From Apteryx mantelli (taxonomy: Eukaryota; Chordata; Aves; Apterygiformes; Apterygidae), in assembly GCF_036417845.1 (NCBI RefSeq), contig NC_089982.1:44169684-44233683 (forward strand): DNA of 64,000 nt. The letters are read 5' to 3'. Both the position numbers and the translations under genes were made by a program. The notes under the pieces are model-generated. The model did no database searches. It was not told where the DNA came from and was given only the letters and a program-made list of their open reading frames with translations. Positions within the stretch are counted from its first letter, which is position 1, and every line of letters begins with the position of its first letter. Of the stretch, positions 62,208 through 64,000 are shown piece by piece.

Positions 62208-64000
62208 TCAAATTAAAGAACGTGTTGTTTCTTTCAAACCCAAAAGGCCTGCACTTTGATAAGACCACAGCATCTTGTCAGTGGAAGACCATGCATTCTG
62301 ACAAAAGAAGGGCTGGAGCAAGGCTGTAAAACATGCTATTTCTCTTTTCTGTTAGCCCTAGCGCTAAACACACATCTTGGTACTTGTGAGTGTGAGCGTG
62401 TGAGGTAAACTTACGTGAAGATGCTGTAAATAAGTATGATTTCATCTTCATAAGGTTTTGCACTGAGTTTTGTTGTACTAATTTCCTACCCAACTACCTA
62501 AAAGGATAACAAGGGAGTATTTAATTTTAAGCATGCACAGCTGAGAAAAGCATTATGAAAATTTTCATCTTATGAATAAATGGAAAGCTGAAAAATACAA
62601 GTCCATTTTATGCACTTCCTTCTGCAGGCATGCTCTTACAGTAAAGAAAAAACCCCACACTACCACCAATTCCATGTTGCACACCTAGATCTCTGCAGCC
62701 AAGGATGGCAAATACTATTCAGCTTTTAGAATGGATGCGTTTCTGAGTCTTTGAGGTCAAATGCATTAATAGATACAATTAATATAGTAAACATTAGCTA
62801 AACAAATCTTGCCGTCATAAAACAGGAACATAGGCTTGTCCCTCACCCAGCTCTTCCATTATGGGGATGTATCTGATTTTTCCCTCAAGTATCTTACAGG
62901 CTATAGCAAGGCACTGCAGGAATAAACTGACTTGCATAAAAACTAATGTTCTATGAATTAGTAAAGAACATGTCTTACACCAATAAATACCAACACTGAT
63001 GAAGAATAGCAAAGAGAATTAATTGAAAAGAGGGTAAAGTAAGGTTCTATTGGGCAGACTATAGAAAAATCTAATGTAGCTGAGAAGTTTGGGTCATGCA
63101 AAATGCATCTGAAATAGTGGGTTCCATTTTATCTGACCACTTTCTTAATTGTCACTTCTGATCCTTTTTTTCTCATGAGTACTTGAAGGCTGAAGGTATT
63201 GTTGAATGCCTCATAAATTTTTGTTTTAAGATAAAATACTCTCACGTAAAAGAAAATTTAAACTTTATAGCTTAAGATGCCGTTTTACTCTAGTAAATTT
63301 AAGAGGATTCTTTTCCCTTCCCTCCTTTAGTGAGCCAGGAGAGTGTATGTTGTGAATATTTGCAATGAAATGTTGAAATAATTTACAGGTCAAAGCTTAT
63401 TAAGCAGATAACATTTGTGAATAATTTTTAGTGTCAAATTCTCAAATTACTTTGCTGACAGAAGAAAATGAACCCTTTGATGTCTTAACATCTGCTGTTA
63501 AAGGTTAAATATAAGTGTTTGTTCCATCTTCTAGTACAATTTTGTTCTTCTTGGGATAAACAAGAGCATCTATCCAAAGTGACACCAGCAGAAATGAAAT
63601 GCAATTCAATTATACTGTAATAACTGCTTCCTGGCAGTGGAGTCACTTAATGTGTATATCATGAAGTCAAGCTTAACAGTCCAGGTAACCACTTCTGCAC
63701 TTCTGTAACCACTTCTTACCCGTCTGGCCAGAATTGTCATGTGCACCCTTCATTCAGCCAATATGAGCCTGTGTGAATGGTTCCTCTAACTATGAGAGCT
63801 GAACATGTAGTTCCCATTTCCCTTGTGGAAATAGTTTGCAACTGGAGAAGGTGCCATTAGTCCTTCATCCTGTACTTATTTCCCAAGGGTTGAGATTTTT
63901 TCTTTCCTTTCAGCTAACCTTTGTACTTGAGGGTGATATTTTAGTAAGTCTCATTTTATGAAGACAGTTTGTTTCAGGGACAAATCAACTTACTGTGGAT

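Larger units (their letters stand above)
25710..64000 (+). other. PALLD: PALLD intron following the first coding exon (continues past window)
   Basis: At least 38.3 kb of AT-rich DNA in which I found no exon continuing the Ig fold: no frame with the expected Trp, Asp-x-Gly-x-Tyr-x-Cys pattern flanked by splice sites. Scattered ORFs of 60-120 codons (for example 36,364-36,702 on +, 44,038-44,394 on -, 46,822-47,124 on +, 55,187-55,660 on -) show no domain and no coding-like context. Very long 5' introns are usual for this gene. Items worth separate mention are the CTCF-like site, the GC-rich block at 33 kb, one CR1 fragment and simple repeats; the rest holds nothing I recognise. Confidence 0.7.

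Noticed and set aside
1..64000. CRISPR arrays, bacterial operons or phage-type systems
   Set aside because: The sequence is vertebrate nuclear DNA with introns, a CpG island and CR1 LINEs. No regularly spaced direct repeats or tight gene clusters occur.

Overview
The window looks like bird nuclear DNA. It is mostly AT-rich, intron-like sequence with few interspersed repeats. The recognisable repeats are CR1 LINEs, one of which ends in tandem TTCTGTGA, the tail type typical of avian CR1. The only host protein-coding exon I can support encodes the N-terminus of palladin (PALLD), on the + strand. The species cannot be named from the sequence.

Layout. (1) 1-16.8 kb is upstream, apparently intergenic DNA. 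It holds two GC-rich repeat-like blocks (about 1.70-2.12 and 2.71-3.10 kb, the first with an 11-copy GGCACA array) and a 3.6 kb CR1 retrotransposon on the minus strand (about 7.74-11.36 kb). This CR1 has an uninterrupted endonuclease/reverse transcriptase ORF2. Its ORF1 is an SGNH-esterase-type frame broken by one TGA. Unusually, the 3' end of the element is missing. (2) 16.88-17.46 kb is a CpG island with stacked GC boxes, an 11-bp inverted repeat and a good splice donor. It is the best candidate for the PALLD promoter and a non-coding first exon. A possible divergent minus-strand exon abuts it. (3) 17.43-24.65 kb is the inferred intron 1. (4) 24,654-25,709 is the first coding exon of PALLD, with clear acceptor and donor. 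It ends inside the first Ig domain in split-codon phase. (5) 25,710-64,000 reads as one long intron. I found no further PALLD exon. Embedded in it are a CTCF-like site in a small CpG-bearing pocket (31.0 kb), an unidentified 0.9 kb GC- and CpG-rich block with broken reading frames (about 32.84-33.72 kb), a 5'-truncated CR1 copy (61.97-62.21 kb) and several simple repeats.

The most unusual items are the CR1 copy with an intact ORF2 but no 3' end, the foreign-looking CpG-rich block at 33 kb, and an N-terminal extension of palladin that resembles the start of its paralogue myopalladin. I did not find evidence of a wholly new biological system. Repeat and domain identifications are from recognition alone; no database search was possible.
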